Shown: positions 62,877 to 64,000 of the stretch, one piece after another
Position numbering within the stretch: position 1 is the stretch's first letter
How the letters are laid out: each line of letters opens with the position of its first letter
Source: an uncultured Azospirillum sp.
Lineage (GTDB): Bacteria; Pseudomonadota; Alphaproteobacteria; RF32; CAG-239
Assembly: GCA_900538765.1 (NCBI GenBank)
Contig: UQAB01000001.1
Span: 114,230 to 178,229, forward strand
DNA: 64,000 nucleotides
Direction of reading: 5' to 3'
Made by a program: the position numbers and the translations under genes
Notes under the pieces: generated by a model
Databases searched by the model: none
What the model saw: only the letters and a program-made list of their open reading frames with translations
What the model was told of the DNA's origin: nothing

Positions 62877-63413
62877 ATGATAAAAAAAACAGATAAAATA
62901 ATTTTGCTCGTCGGCCTCATGGGCAGCGGAAAAACCAGCGTCGGCAAACGTCTGGCCAAAAAGCTGAACCTGCCTTTCGTCGACGGAGATCAGGAAATTG
63001 AAAAAGCGGCAGGCTTATCGCTGATAGATGTTTTAAAATGCTTTGGAGCTGAAGAATATCGCGCCGGAGAAGAACGCGTCATGAAACGGCTCCTACAGGG
63101 ACCGCCTTGCATTTTAGCCTCCGGCGGCGGATCTTTCGTTGCCGAACAAACCAGAAAACTAGCCAAAGAACATGCTGTTACCATTTGGTTAAAAGCTGAC
63201 ATTGACACGCTCTACAACCGTACCGCCGGCAGAAAACACCGTCCTTTTCTGGAGGGCTGCGATTCCCACTTGAAAAACAAACTTGAGGCTTATATTAAGG
63301 AAGAATACCCCTATTATTCCGAAGCGGATATTATTGTCGAAACCAAAGACGAAGCCGTCGACAATACCGTCAACAGAGTAATCGAAGCCATAAATGACTT
63401 TACTAACAAATAA
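62877..63413 (+). CDS. aroK: Shikimate kinase
   Basis: Phosphorylates shikimate in the aromatic amino-acid pathway. The 178-residue product has Walker A GLMGSGKTSVGKRLA, the shikimate-binding VDGDQEIE and YRAGEERV residues, GGGSFV, and the lid with NRTAGRKHRPFL. aroB, which usually follows in alphaproteobacteria, is absent; a strong terminator ends the unit. It is divergent from the small gene-xerD pair. Confidence 0.95.
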   Translation: MIKKTDKIILLVGLMGSGKTSVGKRLAKKLNLPFVDGDQEIEKAAGLSLIDVLKCFGAEEYRAGEERVMKRLLQGPPCILASGGGSFVAEQTRKLAKEHAVTIWLKADIDTLYNRTAGRKHRPFLEGCDSHLKNKLEAYIKEEYPYYSEADIIVETKDEAVDNTVNRVIEAINDFTNK

Positions 63414-63427
63414 GCTCCTTCCCAACT

Positions 63428-63463
63428 AATACCCTTTTGAAATATCAAAAGGGTATTTTTTTT
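63428..63463 (+). terminator. Terminator of aroK
   Basis: AATACCCTTTTGA, AATA loop, TCAAAAGGGTATT followed by a run of T. Confidence 0.92.
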
Positions 63464-63533
63464 ATCCAATTCACACAATATTTCCTCCCCAAAAACTTCG
63501 TCGAATTTTTCCTTTTCACGGCCAAAATAATGG

Positions 63534-63562
63534 TTGAACATTACAATAATATATGTTAAAAT
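63534..63562 (+). promoter_or_regulatory. Predicted promoter of the 63597 gene
   Basis: TTGAAC (63534-63539), 17-bp spacer, TAAAAT (63557-63562); 29 nt later lies a strong AAGGAGG ribosome-binding site. Confidence 0.6.
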
Positions 63563-63596
63563 AGATTTGTGATGACGAGAAAAGGAGGATGTAGAG

Positions 63597-64000
63597 ATGA
63601 AACTTTCCAAGGTGATACTGTTGTCAACCGTATGCTTATTTGGTTATACGGAAGACGTTTATTCTGCAAGTCATCCGGCTTGGGACGTTTCTTCCCGCGT
63701 CTTTATGTCAGGTATCCACACTTATCACACACACAACATTCTTGCCTCAGACAGCCTTTTCTCGCCGTCTGCACACCCACGGGGTGTCGCGGAAAGTTCG
63801 CCGCGGCTTGCTCCGTCTACTGAAAGCGCGATGCTTACATCGTACCTGCCGTCTGCACAATCAAGTTTCTTCCCCACCTTGAGGGAGGAATACAAGGAAG
63901 CTTCGGTGTGTTTCATTACCGATACGTCAGACTGTGCCGGGGGCGGGAGTTTCAGCCCCAACGAAACGCCGGGAAAAGGCGAAAATCCCGATTTCAAAGA
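63597..64000 (+). CDS. Secreted protein, N-terminal part only (runs off the window)
   Basis: The ATG at 63597 follows AAGGAGG (8-nt spacing), the strongest ribosome-binding site in this window, and opens a frame that stays open to the last base (134 residues). A signal peptide (SKVILLSTVCLFGYTEDVYSA) is followed by a Ser/Pro/His-rich stretch and then the first cysteines and a Gly-rich segment (CFITDTSDCAGGGSFSPNE). A large surface or periplasmic protein is likely; no family can be given from this part. Confidence 0.7.
   Translation, partial: MKLSKVILLSTVCLFGYTEDVYSASHPAWDVSSRVFMSGIHTYHTHNILASDSLFSPSAHPRGVAESSPRLAPSTESAMLTSYLPSAQSSFFPTLREEYKEASVCFITDTSDCAGGGSFSPNETPGKGENPDFK

Noticed and set aside
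1..64000. tRNA, rRNA, insertion sequences, prophage and toxin-antitoxin pairs
   Set aside because: None could be recognised by reading; small RNA genes could still be missed without a structure search.

Overview
The window is the chromosome of an uncultured, host-associated-type alphaproteobacterium. The evidence is the gene content and order: rimP-nusA-ylxR(L7Ae fusion)-infB, truB-rpsO-pnp, rpsF-rpsR-rplI, addB-addA (not recBCD), rph-rdgB with grpE nearby, lptF-lptD-surA-ksgA and hslV-hslU. Protein sequences and moderate GC fit the gut-type Alphaproteobacteria related to Rhodospirillales; this placement is an inference from sequence style, not a search. No rRNA, tRNA, CRISPR array, transposase or reverse transcriptase was seen.

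Layout. 1-4.2 kb: pnp, rpsO, truB and rbfA on the minus strand, with an unknown gene and a repeat element inside the block. 4.3-6.3 kb: a cluster of short accessory genes. 6.4-7.5 kb: rplI-rpsR-rpsF. 7.7-12.5 kb (plus): lipoprotein, comM and a large secreted protein with a degenerate trypsin fold. 13.7-19 kb (minus): infB, ylxR-L7Ae, nusA, rimP. 19.3-29.2 kb: an AT-rich membrane protein, lptG, cysK, nudix, gmk, an SDR and ampG. 29.3-34.7 kb (plus): nrdAB behind two NrdR-type boxes, then hslVU. 35.3-49.3 kb: hemW, an XRE regulator, trxA, addA, addB, an HD hydrolase, a sugar nucleotidyltransferase, rdgB, rph and glgA. 49.4-61.7 kb: grpE, ftsK, fabD, fabG, lptF, lptD, surA, ksgA and an ACP-like protein. 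61.7-64 kb: xerD, aroK and the start of a secreted protein.

Two layers of unusual sequence lie over this housekeeping background. (1) At least seven genes plus one mini-gene, all on the minus strand, encode a paralogous family with a C-terminal Lcl_C/DUF1566-like (C-type-lectin fold) domain. Each has its own promoter with a shared box (TTGACTTTTGTCTA, covering -35 and the spacer) and a shared AT-rich leader without a Shine-Dalgarno sequence; most also have a recognisable terminator of their own. In three members the last ~45 codons consist of invariant, mostly adenine-free blocks separated by hypervariable NNC/NNT codons, the pattern expected of diversity-generating-retroelement target regions. 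(2) A family of tandem palindromic repeats with the core GTACAYAGAAGTACATG sits directly at the 3' ends of infB, ftsK, rpsO and addB. A related form is fused in frame to the 5' end of hemW as three 144-bp (48-residue) units. This resembles the palindromic elements of Rickettsia, which also insert within genes.

Genes that work together here: LptD/F/G plus SurA (LPS export and outer-membrane assembly), AddAB (double-strand break repair), NrdAB with NrdR boxes (dNTP supply), HslVU and GrpE (heat-shock proteostasis), FabD/FabG (fatty-acid synthesis), RimP-NusA-YlxR-InfB and RbfA-TruB-S15-PNPase (translation, transcription and RNA metabolism).
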